Below are positions 1-7,084 of a stretch of 28,179 nt of DNA, piece after piece. The notes beneath the pieces were generated by a model. It was given only the letters and a program-made list of their open reading frames with translations, searched no databases and was not told the origin of the DNA. Made by a program: the position numbers and the translations under genes. The DNA comes from a virus, in IMG/VR virus record IMGVR_UViG_3300008220_000047, positions 1-28,179 of that record; one strand, 5' to 3'. Numbering within the stretch: the first letter of the stretch is position 1; each line of letters starts with the position of its first letter.

Positions 1-2
1 GC

Positions 3-119
3 CCCAACCCCCCATGCCGTTCCCATTTCTGGGATAGACCTGCGGTACTCCCACGGACGTGTATCCAGGAGTCCTCTGGTATCCCTGAGAAGAAAGACAG
101 ATGGCAGAGGTACGGATAG
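3..119 (+). CDS. C-terminal fragment of an unidentified rightward gene (5' end outside window)
   Basis: An open frame enters from the left edge and stops with TAG at 117-119, giving about 38 residues that end in a charged tail. It is followed 15 bases later by the next rightward start, with a GAGG-like ribosome binding site between them. No function can be recognised. A second open frame (frame 1) also runs from the edge and ends in TGA at 136-138, overlapping the next ATG as ATGA. That overlap would fit translational coupling equally well, so which frame is real is uncertain. The frame 3 product looks slightly more protein-like to me. Confidence 0.3.
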   Translation, partial: PNPPCRSHFWDRPAVLPRTCIQESSGIPEKKDRWQRYG

Positions 120-134
120 CGAGGCGAAACATCC

Positions 135-404
135 ATGAGTTTACCGGACGACGTTGAAGAAGCACTAGAAGGTAGTGAGGCCCAGCGGCTGGAGCCCAGG
201 GAGTTGTACGACCCGTGTGTCATCGGGCTGGGCTACCGATTCCATGATGGGCCGCTACTGGTCTACTCCCTTCCGAAGGTGATAGCCCTTCAGAAGGGGG
301 CAGAGATGAGTGATGAAGAAGCGGAGGAATATTTCAACTTCAATACGCTGGGGGCGTGGATGGGGAGCGGCACCCCATTATTCGTACACCTGTTCGGAGA
401 GTGA
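135..404 (+). CDS. Conserved phage-type hypothetical protein, 89 aa
   Basis: Small acidic protein of 89 residues with no signal peptide or membrane segment. It has an acidic start, a middle part around residues 25-50 with a 'YDPCVIGLGYR' stretch, and a C-terminal 'YFNFNTLGAWMGSGTP' segment. I recall this pattern (PRELYDPCxxG ... FNTxGAW) from small uncharacterised phage proteins, but I know no function for it. A GAGG-like ribosome binding site lies about 9 bases before the ATG. It sits just upstream of a zinc-ribbon protein and appears to belong to the rightward early group, which would enter from outside the left edge. Confidence 0.75.
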   Translation: MSLPDDVEEALEGSEAQRLEPRELYDPCVIGLGYRFHDGPLLVYSLPKVIALQKGAEMSDEEAEEYFNFNTLGAWMGSGTPLFVHLFGE

Positions 405-423
405 TACATATGAAGGAGGGACT

Positions 424-603
424 ATGAAACAGATGTTATGTAGCAATTGCCAGCGACCAGTCAGCAGGGACAAGGACCGGATAGTAGTCAGCACGTTTAC
501 CGGGCTTACGAAGAATGTGCGGTGGTACTGCCCCACCAACTGCGGGAGCGGCGGACTGAAGGGTATCCTGGGTAAGGCCCGGCGATTCCTAAAGGCGGGC
601 TAA
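424..603 (+). CDS. Small zinc-ribbon-like protein, 59 aa
   Basis: The start at 424 is chosen because a GGAGG site lies 6-7 bases before it; a longer frame starting at 310 would overlap the upstream gene in another frame and lacks such a site. The 59-residue product has a Cys-x2-Cys pair near residues 5-8 and a second Cys-x3-Cys pair near residues 38-42 (CPTNC), as expected for one structural zinc site. The C-terminus is basic (KARRFLKAG). Nucleic-acid or protein binding is likely but unproven. It is the last rightward gene before the convergent late operon, and its stop is followed by a strong hairpin. Confidence 0.75.
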   Translation: MKQMLCSNCQRPVSRDKDRIVVSTFTGLTKNVRWYCPTNCGSGGLKGILGKARRFLKAG

Positions 604-614
604 CCCTCCGGAAA

Positions 615-650
615 CTGAAAGCCCCCAGGTGATGGTCTGGGGGCTCTCAG
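615..650. terminator. Hairpin between convergent operons, probable bidirectional terminator
   Basis: AGCCCCCAG (620-628) pairs perfectly with CTGGGGGCT (637-645) across an 8-base loop. Four more pairs, CTGA with TCAG, follow outside a single mismatch. It starts 12 bases after the stop of the rightward gene at 603 and lies beyond the end of the leftward operon (stop at 701). Neither side has a long run of T: the leftward transcript reads TTTCAGTTT after the stem. Termination is therefore likely from position and stem strength but not textbook. Confidence 0.55.
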
Positions 651-673
651 CGGAGGTGTGAGTGAGGGTGGGA

Positions 674-691
674 TTTGAGTTTAAACTCAAA
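674..691. repeat. 18-bp palindrome TTTGAGTTTAAACTCAAA, copy 1
   Basis: Exact copy of the dispersed perfect palindrome. It lies between the convergent hairpin (615-650) and the end of the leftmost late gene (stop at 701), so it is not positioned to control an adjacent start. A site at the very end of an operon is more like a stoperator or structural site than a classical operator. Five further copies are at 8379, 24181, 24472, 24934 and 26112. Confidence 0.9.
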
Positions 692-700
692 CTTTACTGC

Positions 701-955
701 CTAGAACGAATGTCCTTGTAGGTGCTGGGTGTAAGACTGGCGCAACTCCCGAACGTCCTCTTTGATTTCCCCGGTTACGTCCCTCAGATGCCCAACGTCC
801 GCATCAATCTTGGCTAATGTCTCCAGTACCTGGTTCCTTCTAGTGGTCTGCGCCCCGTTCTCTCTACGCCTGGTTAGCAACCATACCGCCGCCAGAACGC
901 AAACGCCCACCGGCCCCACCGCCGTAACCACTGCTTGGGCCATCTCCAATTCCAC
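701..955 (-). CDS. Small single-span membrane protein with coiled coil, 84 aa
   Basis: One hydrophobic segment at about residues 7-28 is followed by a basic stretch (TRRRENG) and then a charged, heptad-like helix (LAKIDADVGHLRDVTGEIKEDVRELRQ). The topology is a short outside N-terminus, one membrane span and a cytoplasmic or periplasmic coiled coil. This is seen in phage small holin-like and inner-spanin-like proteins, but no family-specific motif is visible. The start is GTG at 955, with GAGG about 6 bases upstream; an internal ATG at 943 is the alternative. It is the last gene of the leftward operon, in a cluster of tiny membrane proteins, so a lysis or membrane role is plausible. Confidence 0.7.
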   Translation of the reverse strand: MELEMAQAVVTAVGPVGVCVLAAVWLLTRRRENGAQTTRRNQVLETLAKIDADVGHLRDVTGEIKEDVRELRQSYTQHLQGHSF

Positions 956-977
956 ACCCTACCTCACTTATTCTTTC

Positions 978-1011
978 CCTGAGTGCCCGCAAGCGGGCGC
1001 AGGCACCCAGG
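978..1011. other. Strong 13-bp hairpin in intergenic gap
   Basis: CCTGAGTGCCCGC (978-990) pairs along its full 13 bases with GCAGGCACCCAGG (999-1011), with two G-T wobbles, around an 8-base loop. It fills part of the 107-base gap between the genes at 1063-1245 and 701-955. No T run follows on either strand, so it is not a typical intrinsic terminator. It may be an mRNA processing or stability element ahead of the last late gene. Confidence 0.6.
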
Positions 1012-1062
1012 ACATTCACCCCGTGACAGGTTAAATGTCTGCCCGTAGGCAGCCCTGATAGT

Positions 1063-1245
1063 TTACTCGTTTTCCAGCACCTTGAGTGAAACTCCACCCA
1101 GGAATCCGAAAATGCCACCGATGATAGCCGTCATAATCTCTATGCCACCCATCTTGTAAGCCAGGTAGCTAACGAAGCAACTAAATATTGTGGCGCACAG
1201 GATAGCTACCAGTATCTGAGGCCGTACCTTACCCATCTCTGGCAC
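1063..1245 (-). CDS. Small two-span membrane protein, holin-like, 60 aa
   Basis: Sixty residues with two hydrophobic helices (about 9-31 and 34-55) separated by a short KMGG turn, and a charged C-terminus (KVLENE). The second helix is glycine-rich (IIGGIFGFLGG). Short two-span proteins in phage late operons are often holins or antiholins; that is family-level reasoning, not a motif match. The GTG start overlaps the previous stop as TAGTG and has a GGGTGAGA-type site upstream; an in-frame ATG lies 9 bases further in. Confidence 0.7.
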   Translation of the reverse strand: MPEMGKVRPQILVAILCATIFSCFVSYLAYKMGGIEIMTAIIGGIFGFLGGVSLKVLENE

Positions 1246-1385
1246 TAGAGTCTCACCCAGTACATGCCAGTTATCGAATCGTACATCGCCTGCTCTTCAC
1301 GCTGGCAGACCCGGCACCGACGTATGCCCCAGGAGTCCAGGCTATTAGGCAACTGCCGCCACCAGTGTAGGTTGAGCCAGCACAT
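1245..1385 (-). CDS. Tiny Cys/Trp-rich protein, 46 aa
   Basis: A 46-residue frame whose ATG overlaps the previous stop as TAATG and whose TAG overlaps the next GTG. It contains 'CWLNLHWW' near the start and 'RRCRVCQREE' in the middle. The pattern of an early Cys/His, a Cys-x2-Cys and a tryptophan-rich frame suggests a small zinc-binding fold. Tight packing between two other small genes supports it being coding, although there is no independent ribosome binding site. I do not recognise a function. Confidence 0.55.
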   Translation of the reverse strand: MCWLNLHWWRQLPNSLDSWGIRRCRVCQREEQAMYDSITGMYWVRL

Positions 1386-1519
1386 TAACGCAGTGCCTTA
1401 CGCAACCGCAGCCGACGAACGAACCGCCGTGGGCCCTCATATACCCAGCCGACAGCAACGCCTGCACCGATAACTCCGACTAACGCTGTCATAACCCCTA
1501 GTCCTAGCACTGTCTTCAT
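1385..1519 (-). CDS. Tiny single-span membrane protein with basic tail, 44 aa
   Basis: The product has one glycine/valine-rich membrane helix at about residues 3-25 and a strongly basic C-terminus (RRFVRRLRLRKALR). It starts at 1519 with GGAGG a few bases upstream and overlaps the previous stop as ATGA. A short hydrophobic helix with a positive tail resembles small phage pore-forming or membrane-anchored proteins; there is no diagnostic motif. It is part of a run of overlapping tiny genes, which suggests coupled translation. Confidence 0.6.
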   Translation of the reverse strand: MKTVLGLGVMTALVGVIGAGVAVGWVYEGPRRFVRRLRLRKALR

Positions 1520-1722
1520 CTGTCCTCCACCCTGCGAATCCGGTCACCGAGGTCATTGGTGATGGCTACAATGTCTTGCGCCTGCTCCAGGTGCAACTCA
1601 GCAGCCATGTTCGCTTTAGTACGCTCTTCAAGGGCTGATATCCTGGTATCCAGTATCAGCCAACCTGTTATCCCTATAGCCAGTAGCAGAGGGTAAATGA
1701 TAAACGTGAGCCACCTCATCAC
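1516..1722 (-). CDS. Membrane-anchored coiled-coil protein, 68 aa (spanin- or holin-like)
   Basis: An N-terminal membrane helix at about residues 3-24 is followed by a heptad-like region from residue 25 to the end (DTRISALEERTKANMAAELH... DRIRRVEDR). This is the layout of inner-membrane spanin subunits (Rz type), but it is shorter than typical Rz proteins, and no overlapping lipoprotein Rz1 with a lipobox is visible. The start overlaps the upstream stop as ATGA. A second ATG follows at codon 2. Lysis-associated function is inferred from topology and position. Confidence 0.7.
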   Translation of the reverse strand: MMRWLTFIIYPLLLAIGITGWLILDTRISALEERTKANMAAELHLEQAQDIVAITNDLGDRIRRVEDR

Positions 1723-2624
1723 TGGACCTTGATTGGGCGGTCTTGAATCGTGTTGGTTATGTTTCGGGCGGCGACATTAGGCTCCCAATTGCAACTGGCA
1801 GAGTCCACTCCTGAGCCATCACCCACCTTATTACTATTGTTCATGGTCAGGTTTCCCACTTTTAGCCTCGAAAAATAAGCCTGTCCGTTCCAGGCATCCA
1901 CATTATCGAGTATCAGATGCTCAACAAAGGCTCCCGATGTCCCGGTGATGTGAATCTGGATACGGTCCACAACGGAGTCATTGACCTCGTACACAGAACT
2001 TAGCCTCTCACTCTCCAGCACCATATCTGGCACCGTATTGGTGATAGTCGCTGCCATAGTGTGCCCATCGCAGAGGACGCCAACAACTAGATTGGCAACG
2101 TCGGAAGTTTCCATCTTGAAAGTAGGGAAGGACGAGTTGGTGATTGTCAGATTGCCCACCCAGAGATACGCCGTGGCCCCGGTGACTGCGCTGGTGAGAG
2201 GGCTGATGTCCAATGCCTTTGAGATGCCGGTACGTCCCAGGTCAGTATCTTTTATACGAAGCGTCGAAATCCTGGCCCCATCAGCCAAGCGGATACTTAG
2301 CGTTTGTGACTCTGTGCCGTCAGGGTAGTCTGGGTTTTTCTGGCCCATCGTCTGCAAACCAGCTTCGGTTACTTGATACTCAGCCGGTTGCGGCCAGTTG
2401 TATGTAGACCCGACCACATCTCGGATTGCGAAATACATCCCCACGCTTACGGCTGCGGCACTGACTATGATTGCCATAACCACAATCGTTGTTACATGCT
2501 TGTTGGCGAATCCAACCGTAAACCATCTGAACGCCGGTATCTTGAACCATCTGAACACCGGCATCTTGGGAGCCGGTATCTTCCTGTCTCCGACTAGGCG
2601 GCAAATCTTCTCAAATAACGTCAT
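1719..2624 (-). CDS. Membrane-anchored beta-rich protein of unknown function, 301 aa
   Basis: Residues 1-43 are basic and aromatic and include a tandem octapeptide, KMPVFRWF then KIPAFRWF (residues 20-35). A membrane helix spans about residues 44-67. The remaining 230 residues are rich in Thr, Ser, Asn and Val, with repeated short strands such as 'LWVGNLTITNSSF' and 'SRLKVGNLTMNNSN' that suggest a beta-solenoid or sandwich facing outward. No enzymatic motif is visible. It overlaps both neighbours by 4 bases (ATGA), so it is co-translated with the holin-like gene upstream and the coiled-coil gene downstream. It could be a surface-exposed lysis, exclusion or host-envelope protein; none of these can be chosen from sequence alone. 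Confidence 0.75.
   Translation of the reverse strand: MTLFEKICRLVGDRKIPAPKMPVFRWFKIPAFRWFTVGFANKHVTTIVVMAIIVSAAAVSVGMYFAIRDVVGSTYNWPQPAEYQVTEAGLQTMGQKNPDYPDGTESQTLSIRLADGARISTLRIKDTDLGRTGISKALDISPLTSAVTGATAYLWVGNLTITNSSFPTFKMETSDVANLVVGVLCDGHTMAATITNTVPDMVLESERLSSVYEVNDSVVDRIQIHITGTSGAFVEHLILDNVDAWNGQAYFSRLKVGNLTMNNSNKVGDGSGVDSASCNWEPNVAARNITNTIQDRPIKVQ
2521..2568. repeat. 24-bp direct tandem repeat (two copies)
   Basis: Two adjacent 24-base units, 2521-2544 and 2545-2568, differ at only two positions, and a partial third copy continues to about 2583. They encode the KMPVFRWF and KIPAFRWF octapeptides immediately before the membrane helix of the 301-residue protein. Both base differences occur within codons, and the aromatic/basic FRWF core is unchanged. 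Confidence 0.85.
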
Positions 2625-2911
2625 TTCCCATTCCCATCAACTTTGAATAAGCTGGCGAGTATCGCCGTGACCGGGATGGTAAGGATGGATAAGGCCAGGA
2701 GCAGGGGTTCTATATTGCTCAACACCGTCTGTGAAGTTGTGGCCGATATTATGATTCTGGACCCCAGGAATAACCAGCAAAAAACCACTGGGGCGGCTAT
2801 CACCAGGCGCACGATGTCGCCGCTGGTCATCTGAATTTTGTCCGACTTGTCCGATGTATCTACCGCTTTTAATCGTTCTAACTCCGCCCGCAGGTCATCA
2901 ATCTCAGCCAT
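2621..2911 (-). CDS. Holin-like two-span membrane protein, 96 aa
   Basis: An N-terminal charged helix with a short coiled-coil pattern (residues 1-16, MAEIDDLRAELERLKAV) is followed by two hydrophobic helices (about 33-55 and 67-89) and a short polar tail. Length and topology match phage class II holins, though there is no specific holin motif. The ribosome binding site is weak. It begins 3 bases after the stop of the previous gene, and its own stop overlaps the next start as ATGA. It is the best holin candidate in the window by size and location after the fibre genes. Confidence 0.7.
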   Translation of the reverse strand: MAEIDDLRAELERLKAVDTSDKSDKIQMTSGDIVRLVIAAPVVFCWLFLGSRIIISATTSQTVLSNIEPLLLALSILTIPVTAILASLFKVDGNGK

Positions 2912-2914
2912 AAA

Positions 2915-3229
2915 TCATAACAGTTCGTTCGCTTCATCCGTAGTCAATCCCAGTCCAATGAGTTTTACCACGGCACTATCCTTCAGTGCCGCATGTGGGT
3001 CATCTTCCCGCACGGGTGGATTCGGGTCAGGATTGGGTTCACAACTGACGAGATTGCCGTCCCCGTCTGCTGTTACACGGCAATCCCGTGCATACTGAGT
3101 TATCATGGACAGCAGTTCTGCTGGTACTTCAGCATGAATATACCCCCGGTCAGTCCATGTGGTGTCAGTAGTGCCGTAGGTATAGACGGCGACAACCTGT
3201 CCGCTGTCGCCGTCGTAGAATATTTCCAT
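2915..3229 (-). CDS. Small fibre-associated protein, 104 aa
   Basis: The start at 3229 is chosen over an upstream in-frame ATG because its stop/start overlap (TAATG) and a GGAGGC site about 4 bases upstream support it. Residues 1-70 look like a small beta-domain (MEIFYDGDSGQVVAVYTYG...). They are followed by a Pro/Asn/Asp linker (EPNPDPNPPVREDD) and a C-terminal helical segment (LIGLGLTTDEANELL). Small proteins of this kind right after a tail fibre are often minor tail proteins or fibre-assembly factors. That role is inferred from position only. Confidence 0.65.
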   Translation of the reverse strand: MEIFYDGDSGQVVAVYTYGTTDTTWTDRGYIHAEVPAELLSMITQYARDCRVTADGDGNLVSCEPNPDPNPPVREDDPHAALKDSAVVKLIGLGLTTDEANELL

Positions 3230-4713
3230 TAGCCTCCGCCCCATACAATAAAGTTATAGACCTGGCCGCACTTATTCGGGTCGCTGTCCAATCCGTTGTC
3301 ATCCACGGTGAAACTATTGCAACCAAGAGCAATGATGGCACTAGTACGTGTTTCCATATTCCCTGCTCCAGTAGTCTCATTGAACGCAAGACCAGCACCA
3401 TTGTCATCAACGATAACGTCAGTTGTCCACATGATGTCTCGGTCAGCGATGCCTGACGCAGCAGTGAAGCGTTGTGTGATTGTAACCATCTTGATTTGTT
3501 GCCCCGATAGACCCGCAGTGACAGCAAGACTTGTTGCCCCATCCCCGGTATACGAGCCGGTTGCAATCTGTGCGCTACCACCAGCCGCCGCCCAGGTTAA
3601 CGTTCCTGACCCATCCGTGGTCAAGGTTTCCCCGCAGCACCCATCATCAGCCGGGAGCGTTAGCGTGTAGGATGCGCTCATGTTCTGAACTTTGATGGCG
3701 GCGTAATTCGTCCCGGCCCCGCTATCTTCCATGATACGGATTTCTCCGTCAGCGATGCCACCGATGGTCACAAAAGTACCAGGGTTCAGTGTGATTCCAC
3801 CAGCGTCCGACGTTAGGCAAATTGACCCGGTGCCGCTCCCTTGGTCAGCGTGGAGCATGATGGTTTCACTGGTGCCAGCATCGGCGGTCAACCGGATGGC
3901 CCCGGCTGCGTTCAGACCCGATTTAATACCGATGCCGCCCACATCCGAAAGCAACTGAATGGATGCCGCTCCCTCTGTGGAAGTTGTCCCTTGGTCGTTG
4001 AACAAGGTCATGGTGGACGTAGTGCCACCGTCTACGGTTAGGTTTATGGCGTTGACAAGATTGGCGGTGCTTCTCAGTTCCACCCCGCCAGCATCGGATA
4101 CCAGAGCGATAGATGCTGACCCCTCCGTGACGCTAGTGCCTTGGTCATTAAATAGAGTCATTGAACTGGTCGTGCCGCCATCCACGGTCAGGTTGATTGC
4201 GTTGGCTAAGTTGGCTGTGCTTCGCAGGCCGATGCCGCCAACGTCTGACAGGATGTTGATAGATTCAGCACCTTCAGTCACAGACGTTCCGGTGTCGGCG
4301 TGAATCTTAATCGTCGCACTGGTCCCGGTGGACTGGGCGATATAGACGGCGGCGGCGGTATTGGCACTACTTACAAGGTCAATATCGCCGCTCGATAGCA
4401 CGTCAAAATCGGTCACGTCAGCGTCAACAGTCCCGTCAACGTCAAGGTTGGCGAGTGTTCCCGTGGTAATCTGTACCTCTTCTACATAACGCCGCCACCT
4501 AACACTGGAGCCGCAGGTTATCCGCACGTCATAGGTATTGGCCGCCAGACAGGAGACCGCCCAGTCCCCACCAGAAGTGGTGGTGGTGGTCGTCGTGGCG
4601 CAGTCAGTGGATGTGGCTTGGGTGGCATTAACACTTGTCGGGAAGACCGCTACCGCTGCCCCGCTTATCGCTACACCCGCATTTGTGGCTAGGTGTCCGC
4701 CTAATTCAACCAT
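3229..4713 (-). CDS. Tail fibre / receptor-binding protein with 50-residue repeats, 494 aa
   Basis: Residues 1-80 resemble a virion-anchoring beta-sandwich of the carboxypeptidase-regulatory-like type (G-x-V-x-ISGAAVAVF ... ANTYDVRITCG). Residues 99-298 are a tandem array with an exact 50-residue period: one degenerate unit (99-148), two nearly identical units (149-198, 199-248) and a diverged one (249-298). Each carries the pattern SDxGGIxLRSTANLxNAINLTVDGGT. Residues 335-375 contain 'SYTLTLPADDG' and 'LTTDGSGTLTWA', typical of the junction before fibre head domains. The C-terminal 110 residues form a separate domain ending in FIVWGGG. The gene has a TAGGAG ribosome binding site. It probably trimerises and carries host specificity at its C-terminus. 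Confidence 0.85.
   Translation of the reverse strand: MVELGGHLATNAGVAISGAAVAVFPTSVNATQATSTDCATTTTTTTSGGDWAVSCLAANTYDVRITCGSSVRWRRYVEEVQITTGTLANLDVDGTVDADVTDFDVLSSGDIDLVSSANTAAAVYIAQSTGTSATIKIHADTGTSVTEGAESINILSDVGGIGLRSTANLANAINLTVDGGTTSSMTLFNDQGTSVTEGSASIALVSDAGGVELRSTANLVNAINLTVDGGTTSTMTLFNDQGTTSTEGAASIQLLSDVGGIGIKSGLNAAGAIRLTADAGTSETIMLHADQGSGTGSICLTSDAGGITLNPGTFVTIGGIADGEIRIMEDSGAGTNYAAIKVQNMSASYTLTLPADDGCCGETLTTDGSGTLTWAAAGGSAQIATGSYTGDGATSLAVTAGLSGQQIKMVTITQRFTAASGIADRDIMWTTDVIVDDNGAGLAFNETTGAGNMETRTSAIIALGCNSFTVDDNGLDSDPNKCGQVYNFIVWGGG
3820..4269. repeat. Tandem 150-bp units in the fibre gene
   Basis: Three in-frame 150-base units encode residues 149-298 of the fibre. The first two are close copies (for example the shared NAINLTVDGGTTS and MTLFNDQGT segments); the third is diverged, and a degenerate fourth unit lies at about 4270-4419. 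Such arrays can expand or contract by recombination, which would lengthen or shorten the fibre shaft. Confidence 0.85.
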
Positions 4714-4721
4714 GTATACTC

Positions 4722-5180
4722 CTAGCTAGAGAGCCCTATCCGTTTGCCTTCCGTCTCCACCTGCACCGTCACGGTTATATCACTCGTAGCGGCGTAGGTC
4801 GGGGTCCCCGCCGTGATGAGGAAGGCCCAGATATCGCTGCCGGTGCCCCACATGGGCACATCCAGATTATACAGAAAATGGTAAGAGTTGTCTGTGAAAG
4901 CCTGCCTGTTAGCCGATGACGTGAGGCCGTCCTGGTAGATAATCTTCCCCAGGTCAGCGTCTGCGATATCGAATGTGGCGTTATCTGCGATGTCCGTAGG
5001 CTGGGACTCAAAGAATACGAGGGTATAGTCCACCGCTTGGGCGGCGGCATCGGTAATGGTCACTGACTGGAGTGTGCCGTGCCTCCATCCGATGAACTGG
5101 AGGCGTCCTCCCACCACGTCGTTGGCACTATAAGCCCCAGCGGTCACTGTGGGAGTTGTCTTGAAGCGGACTATGGGCAT
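4722..5180 (-). CDS. Beta-rich tail or fibre-associated structural protein, 152 aa
   Basis: A predicted all-beta protein with many Thr/Val strands and a C-terminal 'DITVTVQVETEGKRIG' edge strand. No catalytic motif, signal peptide or membrane helix is seen. It lies between the beta-propeller tail protein and the fibre, with a TAATG overlap with the former and a GGCGGAAG site upstream. Position suggests an adaptor or minor tail component at the tail tip. I recall proteins of this type in marine and environmental phages as uncharacterised structural proteins. Confidence 0.65.
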   Translation of the reverse strand: MPIVRFKTTPTVTAGAYSANDVVGGRLQFIGWRHGTLQSVTITDAAAQAVDYTLVFFESQPTDIADNATFDIADADLGKIIYQDGLTSSANRQAFTDNSYHFLYNLDVPMWGTGSDIWAFLITAGTPTYAATSDITVTVQVETEGKRIGLSS

Positions 5181-7084
5181 TACACTTCCGCCAGGAAGAG
5201 GGTGAGTTCCCCGCTGAAGTTATTGCCGCTCTGCTCTACGCCTGTCGCTCCCAGTACATCCACGTAGTAGAGGTACGGGTTAGTGGCACCGGCATCATTG
5301 GCGTCCCTGCTCCGGAAGCTGAAGCTGGAGCGGGTATTGGCCTCTATAGCGGTGCGGAGGTTCTCGAACATCTGTTCGGAACTACTGCCCCCGTAGGGCT
5401 TGCTCAGGTCTATGACAACCTCATGTCCCCATAGAGCGGGGAGTTTCTTCCGCCACTCCAGGTCTATCTTCAGTACCTTCGGAGAATTGGTTGTGGTATT
5501 ACCCCTAGCCAGCGAAGTCTTAAACCTTATGGAACGGAAGTCCGTGCCCGTTGGAGCGGTGACACTTGGGAAGTGGTAGGAGGCTTTACCGTCACTGGTA
5601 ATCTCCCCGGAAGCGTTCACATCTGAAGAGTAGGTATTCGTCAGCGTGGTGTAACTGGTAGACCCGTTAAGGGCGAAGGCCATTATCACGGTCTCATCGC
5701 TGGAAGCGTCTTCCACTTCCACCCGCAGTCTGACTGCCAGCTTGTCTACCTCGGACTGGCCCCCGGTAAAGTCGGAGGTCTCCAGGTTTCCGGAAGAGGC
5801 GAACGCCATATCGGTAACGTAGGTCGGGTTGATTATGTTAACCGGGAGGTCCATGTGGTAGACCCGCTGGTTGTGCGCCCACCAGATACGGTAGTCGTTA
5901 TAGGCGTTGGAAACGTGAGCATTGGTAATCCTGACTGTCTCGTCCTCGGACTCCCACTTGCTCTCCCAACCCAGGCCGTCCCACCCCATGATATGGGAGA
6001 CACCGGAGTCAGGGTCAATATGGTCGGAGTTACCCGGTACTTCGGACATGAAGACGGAACCCTGGGAACCTGCGGTAACAGCGTCCACAAGGATTAGTAG
6101 TTCGTTATGGCTTGGAAGGATTTGGACGATGGAGCCCCTCTTATTAGAGGGTAGACCGTGGTCACGGTCTGGCCCTACCGGCCTGACAACCGCCCTGTCA
6201 CTGTCTATGGAATACTGGTTGACCGCCAGGCCAGCGGAGATATACATGGAGGACTGCCAGCTATCGGCCCCTTTACCGTTATCGGGGTGGAAGGGTAGCC
6301 GTAGCTGGGTCTCCACGAACCGCTCGTTCCCAGCGTCATGGGCGTAGAGCCCACGGGTGGTAGCGGCGTAAAGTATGGAGTTGCCGTCACTGTCGTACCC
6401 CAGGAACAGCCGGGTGATGGTGCTGTTCTCTATAGGGAGTTGAGCGTCATTGGTCTCAGTACCGGGGGAATACGAGTACCAGAGTTGTCCGGTGGAATCT
6501 ATCCCCCAGAGACGGTCATCCCAGAAGGCGAGGTAATCCACGTTCGTCGTAGACCGGGCCCAGGAACTGCCGTCGTAGTAGTCGTAGTCACTACCCTGGG
6601 CAATCACCATATAGACGGTGCCGTTCAGCCGTATGTTGCTCGCCTGGTCGGTGGCTGCCGCCGCCAGTGTCCTTACGTTAGACCAGGTATCCGTGGTCTC
6701 GGAATACGAACGGAAGTCGGTGCCGAAGGCGGCATAGATGACGTTGCTATATTCGGAGATGACTCCTATATCGGAACCAGCCCCAGCGGCGGTGAGGGTA
6801 GCCAGTCTAGGAAGCACCACCCGGTCATAGCGGAGTTGGGTGGTACCGTACCAAGCCCGCTCCATCTCTTCCTTGGACTCCCCATCGGTACGGTCAAGCC
6901 CCACGCCCCTGGTGAAGTTGGACCAGGAGACGACTGAAAGGTTCTTATGGGTATCCCGGCTGGTGTCCGCAGTCACAATCTTCAGGGGGTCGGTGGAAAT
7001 CAACCCGCTGCGTACCGGCCCCTTGATGGGATACCGATAGTTATTGAGGGTTATCTCATGCTCCCTGAATACTGTGGTGGTCAT
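5180..7084 (-). CDS. Large tail protein with beta-propeller-like repeats, 634 aa
   Basis: After a short N-terminal extension, residues 80-430 contain successive blade-like segments: 'VISEYSNVIYAAFGTDFRSYSETTD', 'LNGTVYMVIAQGSDYDYYDGSSW', 'AFWDDRLWGIDSTGQLWYS' and 'SILYAATTRGLYAHDAG'. This is a WD/Kelch-like propeller pattern also seen in tail tubular protein B and related short-tail nozzle proteins. The C-terminal 200 residues form a beta-sandwich with an 'FSFRSRD' segment reminiscent of distal tail domains. The start overlaps the previous stop (TGATG), and there is no strong ribosome binding site, so translation is probably coupled. A tail nozzle or hub role is inferred. Confidence 0.75.
   Translation of the reverse strand: MTTTVFREHEITLNNYRYPIKGPVRSGLISTDPLKIVTADTSRDTHKNLSVVSWSNFTRGVGLDRTDGESKEEMERAWYGTTQLRYDRVVLPRLATLTAAGAGSDIGVISEYSNVIYAAFGTDFRSYSETTDTWSNVRTLAAAATDQASNIRLNGTVYMVIAQGSDYDYYDGSSWARSTTNVDYLAFWDDRLWGIDSTGQLWYSYSPGTETNDAQLPIENSTITRLFLGYDSDGNSILYAATTRGLYAHDAGNERFVETQLRLPFHPDNGKGADSWQSSMYISAGLAVNQYSIDSDRAVVRPVGPDRDHGLPSNKRGSIVQILPSHNELLILVDAVTAGSQGSVFMSEVPGNSDHIDPDSGVSHIMGWDGLGWESKWESEDETVRITNAHVSNAYNDYRIWWAHNQRVYHMDLPVNIINPTYVTDMAFASSGNLETSDFTGGQSEVDKLAVRLRVEVEDASSDETVIMAFALNGSTSYTTLTNTYSSDVNASGEITSDGKASYHFPSVTAPTGTDFRSIRFKTSLARGNTTTNSPKVLKIDLEWRKKLPALWGHEVVIDLSKPYGGSSSEQMFENLRTAIEANTRSSFSFRSRDANDAGATNPYLYYVDVLGATGVEQSGNNFSGELTLFLAEV

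Noticed and set aside
1264-1473. 69-residue rightward ORF
   Set aside because: Antisense to two tightly packed small leftward genes that have overlapping starts and stops and better coding features.
3820-4269. CRISPR-like array
   Set aside because: The repeats are contiguous 150-bp in-frame coding units of the fibre with no spacers.
6338-6937. 199-residue rightward ORF
   Set aside because: Antisense to the beta-propeller tail gene; Gly/Val-rich shadow sequence without supporting signals.
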